A stretch of DNA of 43,382 nucleotides, from positions 1-43,382 of the forward strand of contig DAINBU010000031.1 in assembly GCA_036732755.1 (NCBI GenBank), given 5' to 3'. The notes below the pieces were generated by a model, which saw nothing but the letters and a program-made list of their open reading frames with translations, made no database searches and was not told the origin of the DNA. Shown piece after piece: positions 32,552 to 41,539 of this stretch (position 1 is its first letter; every line of letters starts with the position of its first letter). Both the position numbers and the translations under genes were made by a program. The DNA is from DASRRB01 sp036732755 (GTDB taxonomy: Bacteria; Planctomycetota; B15-G4; SIAN01).

Positions 32552-34042
32552 TCAATGGGCCGCCTTGGCCGCGGGCTTGGCGTCGAGGGCCGGCTTCGCC
32601 GTGGCGGCGGGCTTCGCGTCGGCCGGCTTCGCGTCGGGCTTGGCGGTGGCGGCGAGCTTCTTCGCGTTCTCGTGCACCTCCTCGATCGCGCCCGCCATGT
32701 AGAAGGCCTGCTCGGGGAGCGCGTCGCACTTGCCGTCGATGATCTCCTTGAAGGAGCGGACGGTGTCCTCGCGCTTGACGTAGCGGCCCGGCGCGCCGGT
32801 GAACTGCTCGGCCACGAAGAACGGCTGCGACATGAAGCGCTGGATCTTGCGCGCGCGCTGGACGGTCAGGCGGTCGTCGTCCGACAGCTCCTCCATGCCG
32901 AGGATCGAGATGATGTCCTTCAGGTCGTTGTACTTCTGGAGCGTCTCCTGGACCTTGCGCGCGAGGTCGTAGTGCTCCTGGCCGACGTACTGCGGGTCGA
33001 GCATGCGCGAGGTCGAGCGCAGCGGGTCGACGGCAGGGTAGATGCCGAGCTCCGCGATCGAGCGCTCGAGACGGATGGTCGAGTCGAGGTGGGTGAAGGT
33101 CGCGACCGGCGCCGGGTCGGTGTAGTCGTCGGCCGGGACGTAGATCGCCTGCATCGAGGTGACCGAGCCCTTCTTGGTCGACGTGATCCGCTCCTGCAGC
33201 GCGCCCATCTCCGACGCCATGGTCGGCTGGTAGCCGACGGCGCTCGGCATGCGGCCGAGGAGCGCGGAGACTTCGGAGCCCGCCTGCACGAAGCGGAAGA
33301 TGTTGTCGATGAAGAGGAGCACGTCCTGCCCCTTCACGTCGCGGAAGTACTCGCACATCGTGAGGGCCGTCAGCGCGACGCGCAGGCGCGCTCCCGGCGG
33401 CTCGTTCATCTGCCCGAAGATGAGGCAGGTCTTCGCGAGCACGCCCGACTCGGACATCTCGAGGTAGAGGTCGTTGCCCTCGCGGGTGCGCTCGCCGACG
33501 CCGGCGAACGCCGAGTAGCCGCCGTGCTCGGTCGCGATGGCGTGGATCAGCTCCTGGATCAGCACGGTCTTGCCGACGCCGGCGCCGCCGAAGAGGCCGA
33601 TCTTGCCGCCCTTCGCGAACGGGCAGAGCAGGTCGATGACCTTGATGCCCGTCTCGAAGATCTCGGAGACCGGCATCTGGTCCTCGAAGGTCGGCGCGGG
33701 GCGGTGGATCGGCATCTTCTCGGTCGCGGCCAGCGGACCCTTGCCGTCGATCGCCTCGCCGAGCAGGTTGAAGAGGCGGCCGAGGCACGCCTCGCCGACC
33801 GGCACCGAGATCGGCGCGCCGGTGTCGAGCACGTCCATGCCGCGCACCAGGCCGTCGGTCGACGCCATCGAGATGCAGCGCACGACCTCGTCGCCGAGGT
33901 GGGCCGCCACCTCGAGCGTGAGGTGGAGGTTGCGCGCGTCGTCGTCGATCTTGAGCGCGTTGTAGATCGGCGGCAGGCCGCCGGCGGCGAACTTCACGTC
34001 GACGACGGGGCCGACGACCTCGAGCACGGAACCCTTGTTCAT
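32552..34042 (-). CDS. atpD: ATP synthase F1 beta subunit with Ala/Lys/Pro-rich C-terminal tail
   Basis: This is the catalytic beta subunit. The P-loop GGAGVGKTVLIQEL, the catalytic GERTREGNDLY and the VPADDYTDPAP segment are all present. The start at 34042 is chosen because GGAG lies 6 bases upstream; the ATG two codons earlier abuts it. The protein is 496 residues. The usual chain ends near GAIEEVHENAKKLA, while here about 34 residues of AKPDAKPADAKPAA-like repeats follow. The tail would project from the F1 head and is unusual. It lies 25 bases after atpG. Confidence 0.97.
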   Translation of the reverse strand: MNKGSVLEVVGPVVDVKFAAGGLPPIYNALKIDDDARNLHLTLEVAAHLGDEVVRCISMASTDGLVRGMDVLDTGAPISVPVGEACLGRLFNLLGEAIDGKGPLAATEKMPIHRPAPTFEDQMPVSEIFETGIKVIDLLCPFAKGGKIGLFGGAGVGKTVLIQELIHAIATEHGGYSAFAGVGERTREGNDLYLEMSESGVLAKTCLIFGQMNEPPGARLRVALTALTMCEYFRDVKGQDVLLFIDNIFRFVQAGSEVSALLGRMPSAVGYQPTMASEMGALQERITSTKKGSVTSMQAIYVPADDYTDPAPVATFTHLDSTIRLERSIAELGIYPAVDPLRSTSRMLDPQYVGQEHYDLARKVQETLQKYNDLKDIISILGMEELSDDDRLTVQRARKIQRFMSQPFFVAEQFTGAPGRYVKREDTVRSFKEIIDGKCDALPEQAFYMAGAIEEVHENAKKLAATAKPDAKPADAKPAATAKPALDAKPAAKAAH

Positions 34043-34067
34043 CTGCATCTCCGGATCTGCGATCGGG

Positions 34068-35009
34068 TCACTGGAGCGCTTCGGCACCGCCGACGATGTC
34101 GAGCAGCTCCTTCGTGATGGTCTCCTGTCGCGCGCGGTTGTACCTGCGCGACAGCGCCTGGATCATCTCGCCGGCGGCGTCGGTCGCCGCCTTCATCGCG
34201 ATGCGCCGCGCCGCCTGCTCGGAGGCCATCGAGTCGAGCAGCGCCGCGAACACCCGCATCGCGAGGCTCTTCGGCATCAAGAGGTCGAACAGCTCCTGCG
34301 GCGACGGCTCGAGCAGGATCATCCCCGGCGCGGGCGCGGCGACCTTTGCGGCGTCGCCGGCCTTCGTCGCGGGCGCGCTGCTCACGATCGGCAGCAGCCG
34401 GTCGACGGTGACGACCTGCTTGCCGGCCGAGACGAAGCGCGTGTAGGCGACCCACACCTCGTCGACGCCCGCCGCCTTCGCCTCGCCCTTCGTCCCGCGC
34501 TTCTGGGCCGCGCCGCCGTCGGCGCCGCGCCGGAACTCTTCGGTCAGTTGGACGGCGATCTCGCGGGCGCGCCGGAAGTCGACCTTCTCGAGCGCGTCGG
34601 GATAGGCGACCTTCACCGGCAGCCGCCGCGCGTAGTGCTGGCGCCCCTTCTTGCCGACCACGTAGAGGTCGGGCTCGATCCCCTTCCTCTCTCCGAGGAA
34701 CGCCGCCACCTTGCGGTAGAGGTTGGCGTTGTAGGCGCCGCACAGGCCGCGGTCGGAGGTGATCACGAGCAGCGCGACGCGTTTCACGGCCGCGCGCTCC
34801 TGCGTGAGCGGCGAGACGAGCTTCGCGCCCGCGCCGGCGAGCAGCGTGCTGAAGCCGGCGAGCGCGTCGGCGAAGGGGCGCGCCCCCTCGGCGCGCGCCT
34901 GCATGCGGCGCAGCCGCGTCGACGCGACCATCTCCATCGCGCGCGTGATCTTCTGGATCGAAGTCACGCTGCGGATGCGGCGCCGCAGCTCTTTCATGCC
35001 CTGGGCCAT
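34068..35009 (-). CDS. atpG: ATP synthase F1 gamma subunit
   Basis: This is the rotor shaft of F1. The conserved N-terminal helix (MKELRRRIRSVTSIQKITRAMEMVAS) and C-terminal helix (RYNRARQETITKELLDIVGGAEAL) are present. At 313 residues it is about 25 longer than usual because of two Lys/Ala/Gly-rich insertions in the globular domain, around residues 185-200 and 228-244. It lies 29 bases after atpA. Confidence 0.96.
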   Translation of the reverse strand: MAQGMKELRRRIRSVTSIQKITRAMEMVASTRLRRMQARAEGARPFADALAGFSTLLAGAGAKLVSPLTQERAAVKRVALLVITSDRGLCGAYNANLYRKVAAFLGERKGIEPDLYVVGKKGRQHYARRLPVKVAYPDALEKVDFRRAREIAVQLTEEFRRGADGGAAQKRGTKGEAKAAGVDEVWVAYTRFVSAGKQVVTVDRLLPIVSSAPATKAGDAAKVAAPAPGMILLEPSPQELFDLLMPKSLAMRVFAALLDSMASEQAARRIAMKAATDAAGEMIQALSRRYNRARQETITKELLDIVGGAEALQ

Positions 35010-35038
35010 GGGATCGCCTCGTCAGACTCGCGGTGCGG

Positions 35039-36586
<1,548 letters not shown>

Positions 36587-36650
36587 CGGGTCCGTTCCTG
36601 TTCCTGGCCGGTCGTTCTCCCGGCCGGTCGTTCGTTTCGACTCGTTCCCG

Positions 36651-37217
36651 TCAGCCGCCGGCGGCGGCCTTCGGCAGCGCGACGCGCAGCAGCTCTTCGC
36701 GCATGCCCGCGAGGCGCCGCTTGACGGAGCCGTCGAGCAGCATCGAGCCCACGCGCACGCGCATCCCGCCGAGGAGGCTCGCGTCGACGCGCTCCTGCAG
36801 CGTGATCTTCTTGCGGGTCAGCTCCTCGAGCTTCGCGAGCAGCGCCGTCTTCGACTCGGCGTCGAGCGGCGCCGCGGAGACGACCTCCGCCACCGCCTCG
36901 CCGCGCTGCTCGCGCAGCGACGCGGTGAACTCCTCGTGCACCGCCGCGAGGATCCCTTCGCGGCCGCGGTCGACCGCCATCCGCGCGAAGTCGCGCGTGA
37001 GCGGCCGCGCCGAGTCGGGGAGCAGCTTCTCGACCGCGGCCTTCTTCACGGCCACGGTCGCGCGCGGGTCGAGCAGCATCGCGCGCGATTCGCCGTCGGA
37101 GGCGAGCCTCTCGCCGAGCTGGCGCAGGTCGTCGCGGACGCGGTCGGCGTCGTCCGACTCGAGCGCCAGCTCGAACAGGGCCCTCACCCAGCGCCGCGCG
37201 ATCGTGCGGTCGGTCAC
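36651..37217 (-). CDS. atpH: ATP synthase delta subunit (OSCP)
   Basis: This peripheral-stalk subunit joins the b subunit to the top of F1. The 188 residues start with the helical N-terminal domain (ARRWVRALFELALESDDADR) and finish with the conserved RVRVGSMLLDGSVKRRLAGMREEL, the OSCP C-terminal signature. It follows atpF by 16 bases. Confidence 0.95.
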   Translation of the reverse strand: MTDRTIARRWVRALFELALESDDADRVRDDLRQLGERLASDGESRAMLLDPRATVAVKKAAVEKLLPDSARPLTRDFARMAVDRGREGILAAVHEEFTASLREQRGEAVAEVVSAAPLDAESKTALLAKLEELTRKKITLQERVDASLLGGMRVRVGSMLLDGSVKRRLAGMREELLRVALPKAAAGG

Positions 37218-37233
37218 GTCTGCGCCCCGCCCG

Positions 37234-37761
37234 TCACGCGCCGCGCTTCATCAGGTCGACCGACTGCCGCGCGAGGCGGCGGTTGTCGTCCTGGTTGACG
37301 GTCCGGCCGAGCACGGTGCCCGCGGCTTCCAGCGCCAGGTCGACCGCTTGCGCGCGCATCTCCTCGACCGCCTGGTCCTTGGCGAGCGCGATCTCGTCGC
37401 GCGCCCGCGCCAGCAGCTTGTCGGCGCCGGAGCGCGCCTCCGCCTCGAGCTCCTTCGCGAGCTTCTCGCCGCGCGCCCGCGTCTCCTCGACGATGCGGTC
37501 GGCCTTCGCGTAGGCCTCCTTCAGCTTCGCCTCGGTCTCGGCCGCCGCGCGCTTCGCCTCGAGCTCGGCCCGCTCGGCGCGCCGCAGCCCCTCCTCCATC
37601 TTCTTCTCCCGCGTCTCGAGCGACTTGAGCAGCGGGTTCCAGGCGAACTTCGCGAGGACGAAGACGACGACGCCGAACACGGCCCAGGTCCAGATCAGGG
37701 TCCCCGGGTCGTACTGCAACGGATCCCACTCGGAGAGCAGGACCAGAGCGCTCGCATTCAT
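37234..37761 (-). CDS. atpF: ATP synthase Fo b subunit
   Basis: This peripheral-stalk subunit has one N-terminal transmembrane helix (about 20-38, LIWTWAVFGVVVFVLAKF) and a long Glu/Lys/Ala coiled coil (ETREKKMEEGLRRAERAELE onward). It is 175 residues from ATG 37761, which has AGGA 8 bases upstream; an in-frame GTG two codons earlier is poorly spaced. A single b-type gene is present, with no b' copy. Confidence 0.95.
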   Translation of the reverse strand: MNASALVLLSEWDPLQYDPGTLIWTWAVFGVVVFVLAKFAWNPLLKSLETREKKMEEGLRRAERAELEAKRAAAETEAKLKEAYAKADRIVEETRARGEKLAKELEAEARSGADKLLARARDEIALAKDQAVEEMRAQAVDLALEAAGTVLGRTVNQDDNRRLARQSVDLMKRGA

Positions 37762-37807
37762 GCGCACGTTCCTCGAATCGGGAAGGGCGGCGGGAGCGGA
37801 CGCGGCG

Positions 37808-37828
37808 TCCGCAGCGCGGAGCTGCGGA
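37808..37828 (-). promoter_or_regulatory. hairpin in the atpE-atpF intergenic region
   Basis: TCCGCAG and CTGCGGA form a 7-bp stem with a 7-base loop, next to a second small palindrome (GGACGCGGCGTCC, 37798-37810). They lie in the 109-base gap between atpE and atpF, the longest inside the operon. There is no T-run. A stabilising or processing element helping to make excess c subunit is plausible but unproven. Confidence 0.35.
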
Positions 37829-37870
37829 GCCGAGGCCGGAGCAGAAGCACAGGCCCGGAGGCCCGCGATC

Positions 37871-38182
37871 TCAGCCCGGGTAACCCTTCATGAAGATCGC
37901 GAGCAGGCAGGTGATGATCGCGAGCAGCGTGACGCCTTCGATGAGCGCCGCCGCCAGGATCATCCCGCCGCGGATGTCGCCGGCCGCTTCCGGCTGGCGC
38001 GACATGCCTTCCATCGCCGCCGCGGCGAGCCGGCCGATGCCGAACGCGCCGCCCAGGATGCACAGGCCCGCGCCGACGGCCGCGAGGCCGTTGCGCAGAC
38101 CGAAATCGGTCACGGTCCATGCCGTCGGCGTCGGCGGCTTGACGTCCTGGAGGAAGGCGAGGACGGACACGAGCAGATTCAT
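37871..38182 (-). CDS. atpE: ATP synthase Fo c subunit
   Basis: This is the proteolipid that forms the ion-translocating c ring. The 103 residues include an N-terminal extension of about 28 residues before the first helix, then two transmembrane helices with GAFGIGRLAAAAMEGMSRQPE at the polar loop. The essential carboxylate is Glu82 in LIEGVTLL. The residue after it is Gly rather than the Ser seen in typical sodium-binding rings, which favours protons. ATG 38182 is chosen since it starts the first hydrophobic stretch; the frame is open further upstream. Confidence 0.95.
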   Translation of the reverse strand: MNLLVSVLAFLQDVKPPTPTAWTVTDFGLRNGLAAVGAGLCILGGAFGIGRLAAAAMEGMSRQPEAAGDIRGGMILAAALIEGVTLLAIITCLLAIFMKGYPG

Positions 38183-38253
38183 CGCAGCATTCTCCGAATC
38201 GGGCGACCGACCGGCGGCCACCCCTGCCTGGGTTCACGTCGACGTGCGTCCGA

Positions 38254-39213
38254 TCAGTGCTCCGGATGGACCGCGGCGCCGACGAAGAGGATCGAGAGGT
38301 AGGTGAAGATGTAGGCCTGGATCAGCGCGACCAGCAGCTCGAGGAAGGTCAGGAAGACGTTGAAGCCGACGCCGACCGCCCCGATCAGGTAGCTCTGGAA
38401 GATGTAGATGATCCCGTAGACCGTGAGCATCGCGAGGTGGCCGCCCACCATGTTCGCGAAGAGACGGATGGTGAGGGCGATGGGCTTGATGATCATCCCG
38501 AGCACTTCGATCGGGTACAGGATCCCGAGGATCGCGACGCGCATCGCCTTCATGCCGGCGGAGTCGCCGAGGTGGATCGGCGGCGCGAGCCCGACGAAGA
38601 AGTGGCGGAAGCCCTGCTCCTTGATGCCGCCGTAGAGGATCGCGGTGAACGTGGTGAGCGCGAGTCCGCCGGTCACCCAGAAGTTCGCCGTCGCGGTGGT
38701 CGGAAAGTGCATCGACCGGAAGAAGTCGAAGTTCGGCAGGATGCCGAACAGGTTCATCAACAGGATCGTGAAGAACTGGGTGAGGAAGAGCGGCAGGAAG
38801 CGCCGCCCGTGGTGCTCGCCGAGGTTGGCGTAGACCATGTCGTCGCGGACGAAGAGCACCAGCGACTCGAGCCCGTTCTCGAGCGCCCCGCGCGCCATCG
38901 GGTCGCGCCGGCGCCGCAGCGCGAGCCAGCCGAACGCGAGCAGCACCAACCCCGCCGAGAGGAGCAGCGCGAGGTTGTGGTTGGTGAAATGGAACGGGAT
39001 CGGGCCGAGGCGCAGATAGGGTTCGTGCGTGTAGGGGTGGGCGAAGAGGTGCTCGTAGATCCCCTGCATCAGCTCCGAAGGCCCGGGCGTCGCCTCGGCG
39101 GCGTGCTGTGCCGCGGGCGCGTGGGCGGCGGCGTTCGCCTCGCCGCCGTGTTGCGGCACCACGCCCGCGAGGGCGGTCACGATGCCGGCGAGCGTGACGG
39201 CGAGCAGGCTCAT
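38254..39213 (-). CDS. atpB: ATP synthase Fo a subunit
   Basis: This is the stator channel subunit that passes ions to the c ring. The essential Arg is Arg250 in LTIRLFANMVGGH, and several transmembrane helices are visible, including LPLFLTQFFTILLMNLFGILP. The N-terminus (residues 1-50) looks like a cleavable signal or first helix followed by a His/Ala-rich stretch (HGGEANAAAHAPAAQHAAE), as in other long a subunits. ATG 39213 overlaps the stop of the upstream small membrane gene; a GTG four codons earlier is an alternative. Confidence 0.95.
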   Translation of the reverse strand: MSLLAVTLAGIVTALAGVVPQHGGEANAAAHAPAAQHAAEATPGPSELMQGIYEHLFAHPYTHEPYLRLGPIPFHFTNHNLALLLSAGLVLLAFGWLALRRRRDPMARGALENGLESLVLFVRDDMVYANLGEHHGRRFLPLFLTQFFTILLMNLFGILPNFDFFRSMHFPTTATANFWVTGGLALTTFTAILYGGIKEQGFRHFFVGLAPPIHLGDSAGMKAMRVAILGILYPIEVLGMIIKPIALTIRLFANMVGGHLAMLTVYGIIYIFQSYLIGAVGVGFNVFLTFLELLVALIQAYIFTYLSILFVGAAVHPEH

Positions 39214-39539
39214 CGGACCGGGCACTTCTGCGCATCCCGGCTCCGGAACCTCCGCACCCCCTCGACGCAGGTCGAGACGAAGTAGACCGCGCCGACCGTC
39301 ATGGTCAGGAGCGCGCGGTGCTCGATGCCGGAGAGCAGGAGGCCGAGCACCAGCAGCACGGCCAGCAGGAGGCGCGCGACCGTCGCCGCGACGTCGATCA
39401 GCACCTCGCGCCGCACCACGGCCGCACCGGTGCCGTCACCCGACGGACGGCGCAGCGCGCGCTGGAGCAGCGGCCGCAGCGCGTGCCAAAGCGCCAGCAT
39501 CGCAGCAGCCACGACGACGATCTCCGTCCCTGCTGTCAT
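39210..39539 (-). CDS. small membrane protein at the AtpI position
   Basis: The 109-residue protein has hydrophobic segments near 6-19, 44-64 and 72-90. Its place between atpZ and atpB, with ATGA overlaps on both sides, is that of ATP synthase subunit I (AtpI), which helps c-ring assembly. Sequence similarity to AtpI is not strong by eye, so the call rests on topology and position. Confidence 0.6.
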   Translation of the reverse strand: MTAGTEIVVVAAAMLALWHALRPLLQRALRRPSGDGTGAAVVRREVLIDVAATVARLLLAVLLVLGLLLSGIEHRALLTMTVGAVYFVSTCVEGVRRFRSRDAQKCPVR

Positions 39540-39814
39540 TCGTTCCTGCGGTCCTCGCGCTTCGCGTCGGGCGTCGAGCTGGAAGAATCGCCCGTCTTGC
39601 CGTCCAATGCGGAGATCGTCCTCAGGACGAAGATGAGTCCGGCGGCGCCCCCCGCCAGACCGAGCGTCAGCGTGCAGCCGTAGAACCGCCAGTCGAGCGC
39701 GCGATCGCAGCGGTATCCGATGTAGACGCCGAGCGCGGTAACGGCCGCAAACCCCAAGCCGAGGGTGCTCGCGACGGCGAACCCGCTCGCGAGCTTCGCG
39801 AAGGGTCCCCCCAT
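39536..39814 (-). CDS. atpZ: AtpZ/AtpI-family ATP synthase accessory membrane protein
   Basis: The 92-residue protein has two transmembrane helices (about 10-32 and 43-66, with GFAAVTALGVYIGYRCD and the short loop DRALDWRF) and a charged C-terminal tail. GxxxGYxxD followed by a second helix is typical of the AtpZ family thought to aid assembly or magnesium supply of the ATP synthase. It is the first gene of the atp operon and its stop overlaps the next start. Its upstream region runs into the scaffold gap. Confidence 0.75.
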   Translation of the reverse strand: MGGPFAKLASGFAVASTLGLGFAAVTALGVYIGYRCDRALDWRFYGCTLTLGLAGGAAGLIFVLRTISALDGKTGDSSSSTPDAKREDRRNE

Positions 39815-39873
39815 GCTGGACGTCTCGCCGAAATCCCTGCCCGATCGGCCGCGTGGTCGACGCGTCGGATCTT

Positions 39874-39883
39874 NNNNNNNNNN
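39874..39883. other. run of ten N (assembly gap)
   Basis: Ten N characters mark a scaffold join of unknown true length. The adjacency of the atp operon and the ECF sigma operon is therefore not proven by contiguous sequence. Confidence 0.99.
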
Positions 39884-39900
39884 CGCCGCGTTGCGCGGCG
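39884..39900. repeat. 7-bp perfect hairpin next to the gap
   Basis: CGCCGCG-TTG-CGCGGCG forms a strong stem immediately after the gap. Such structure can stop sequencing or assembly and may explain the break. No T-run follows. Confidence 0.5.
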
Positions 39901-40017
39901 CCCCCGGCCCGAAGAAGGGGCGGGAAGATACCGACGCCCCGGAAGGGCATCAACCGCGGCCCGCGCCATAACGTAGGGACGAGTGCGCCGCCGCCGCGGC
40001 GCGCGCGTGAAATTGCC

Positions 40018-40023
40018 GGAACC
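40018..40023 (+). promoter_or_regulatory. possible ECF-type -35 element (GGAACC)
   Basis: GGAACC matches the common -35 core of ECF sigma-dependent promoters and stands about 100 bases before the preferred sigma gene start at 40127, suggesting autoregulation. A convincing -10 partner was not found (CTTAAC at 40039-40044 is the nearest candidate). Confidence 0.3.
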
Positions 40024-40126
40024 CCCGCCCGCGGCGCTCTTAACCATGGACTCGGGTCCCGGACGACCGCGCGGCGCTTCGGCCGGCGACGGCTCGCGAT
40101 CCGCCGGCCCCCACGACGCGGAACGA

Positions 40127-40717
40127 ATGGACGACCTCGACTTCCAGACCCTGGAGCTCGCGCGCGCGGGAGATCTCGACGCCTACCGCGAGTTCGTTCG
40201 CGCCTACGAGCGTCCGATCCACCACACCGTCTTCCGCCTGGTGGGGTCGCGCTTCTCCGCCGAGGTCGAGGACATCACGCAGGACGTCTTCATCAAGCTG
40301 TTCCGCGCGCTGCCGCAGTTCGACCCCGGGCGCGGGACGAAGCTCTCGTCGTGGGTCTTCACGTTCGTCAAGAACTACTGCTTCGACGTCCTCAAGCGGC
40401 GGCGCCTCCCGATGATCTCGATCGACGCCGGCGAGGACGGCGCGACCATCCCGATCCCGTCGCGCTCGCAAGGGCCGCGCGACGAGCTCTCGTCGCGCGA
40501 GATCCAGGAGGCGATCGCGCGCGCGGTCGGCCTGCTGCCGCGCGAGCAGCGCCTCGCCTTCGTCCTGCGCGAGTACGAAGGGCTCGCCTACGCCGAGATC
40601 GCCGAGATCTCGCAGTGCTCCGAGGGGACCATCAAGTCGCGCATCCACCGCGCGAAGGAGGCGCTGCGCTTCCGGCTGCGCCGCCTCCTGTTCGACACCG
40701 AGGGTGAACTGCCATGA
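40127..40717 (+). CDS. RNA polymerase sigma factor, ECF subfamily
   Basis: This 196-residue extracytoplasmic-function sigma factor has region 2 at about 12-85 (DLDAYREFVRAYERPIHHTV, EDITQDVFIKLFRAL, SSWVFTFVKNYCFDVLKRRR) and region 4 at about 130-185 (LPREQRLAFVLREYEGLAYAE, then SEGTIKSRIHRAKEAL). ATG 40127 is preferred because region 2 begins right behind it and the length is then typical; an upstream ATG at 40046 would add 27 low-complexity residues. The stop overlaps the anti-sigma start in ATGA. Target genes are unknown. Confidence 0.93.
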   Translation: MDDLDFQTLELARAGDLDAYREFVRAYERPIHHTVFRLVGSRFSAEVEDITQDVFIKLFRALPQFDPGRGTKLSSWVFTFVKNYCFDVLKRRRLPMISIDAGEDGATIPIPSRSQGPRDELSSREIQEAIARAVGLLPREQRLAFVLREYEGLAYAEIAEISQCSEGTIKSRIHRAKEALRFRLRRLLFDTEGELP

Positions 40718-41535
40718 GCGCCGACTTCCCCGATCCGCGTCCGGTCGCGCCGCTCTCGTGCGACGCCTTCCGCGAGCGCGTCCACGAGCGCGACGAGCTG
40801 CCCGCCTCCGAGCGGCGCGCCTTCGAGCGCCACGCCGACGGCTGCCGCCCCTGCGCCCGCCTGCTGCTCGAGGTCGAGCGGCTCGACGACCTGCTGCTCC
40901 AGTGGCACGCGCCCGCGCCCGCCGCCGGCGCGATCGACGACAAGATCGTGGCGGCGCTGCGCGGCGAGGGACCGACGGCGAGCTGCGCCGAGACGAACGC
41001 GTCGCTCCACCACTTCGTCGGCGGCGACCTCGAGCCGTGGCTCGCCGCCCGCGTCGAGCGCCACCTCGTGCGCTGCGACTCCTGCCGCGACCACCTCGAC
41101 GAGGTGCAGCATTCGCGCAAGGTCTGGCTGGCGTGGCGCGCCCCCGATCCGCCCGAGGCGCTCGCCGAGCGCATCGTGCGCCGCCTCGAGCCGGCCACGC
41201 GCGCCGCGCGCCGCCGCCGCCGCGCCTTCGACCTGGTCTTCGGCGCGGTCGCCGTGCCGCGCGTCGCCGCGGCGCTCGTGCTGACGTCGCTGACGCTGCT
41301 CGCGATCGGCGTGATGCGCGCCCGCGGCGGAGGTACGGTCGGCCCGGCGCAGCAGAGGATCGAGGAGAACGGCGACACGCCGATCTTCTCCTACGGGCAG
41401 CCGACGACGATCGTCCCGCTCCACACCCCGCGCTTCGAGGCGCCGGCCGGCCGCTCCGACGCGACCGACAGCTTCTCCCCGGCGCTGTGGCCCGGGGAGA
41501 AGGGTTCGCTGCGCCGCGCGATGCACGGCCACTGA
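40714..41535 (+). CDS. anti-sigma factor with two zinc-finger (ZAS-like) modules and one TM helix
   Basis: The 273-residue partner of the preceding sigma factor carries two HxxxCxxC motifs: His40-Cys44-Cys47 (HADGCRPC) and His117-Cys121-Cys124 (HLVRCDSC). Each is preceded by another Cys (16 and 91), so the anti-sigma domain appears duplicated. A transmembrane helix spans about 184-201 and a roughly 70-residue extracytoplasmic tail follows. It would hold the sigma factor at the membrane until a signal arrives. The ATGA overlap with the sigma gene supports co-expression. Confidence 0.88.
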   Translation: MSADFPDPRPVAPLSCDAFRERVHERDELPASERRAFERHADGCRPCARLLLEVERLDDLLLQWHAPAPAAGAIDDKIVAALRGEGPTASCAETNASLHHFVGGDLEPWLAARVERHLVRCDSCRDHLDEVQHSRKVWLAWRAPDPPEALAERIVRRLEPATRAARRRRRAFDLVFGAVAVPRVAAALVLTSLTLLAIGVMRARGGGTVGPAQQRIEENGDTPIFSYGQPTTIVPLHTPRFEAPAGRSDATDSFSPALWPGEKGSLRRAMHGH

Positions 41536-41539
41536 GCCG

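Larger units (their letters stand above)
39815..40126. other. divergent intergenic region containing the scaffold gap
   Basis: This spacer lies between the divergent atp operon and ECF sigma operon. It holds ten undetermined bases, a GC hairpin beside them and a possible ECF-type promoter. The sigma factor may start inside it, since an in-frame ATG occurs at 40046. No further gene is seen. Confidence 0.5.
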
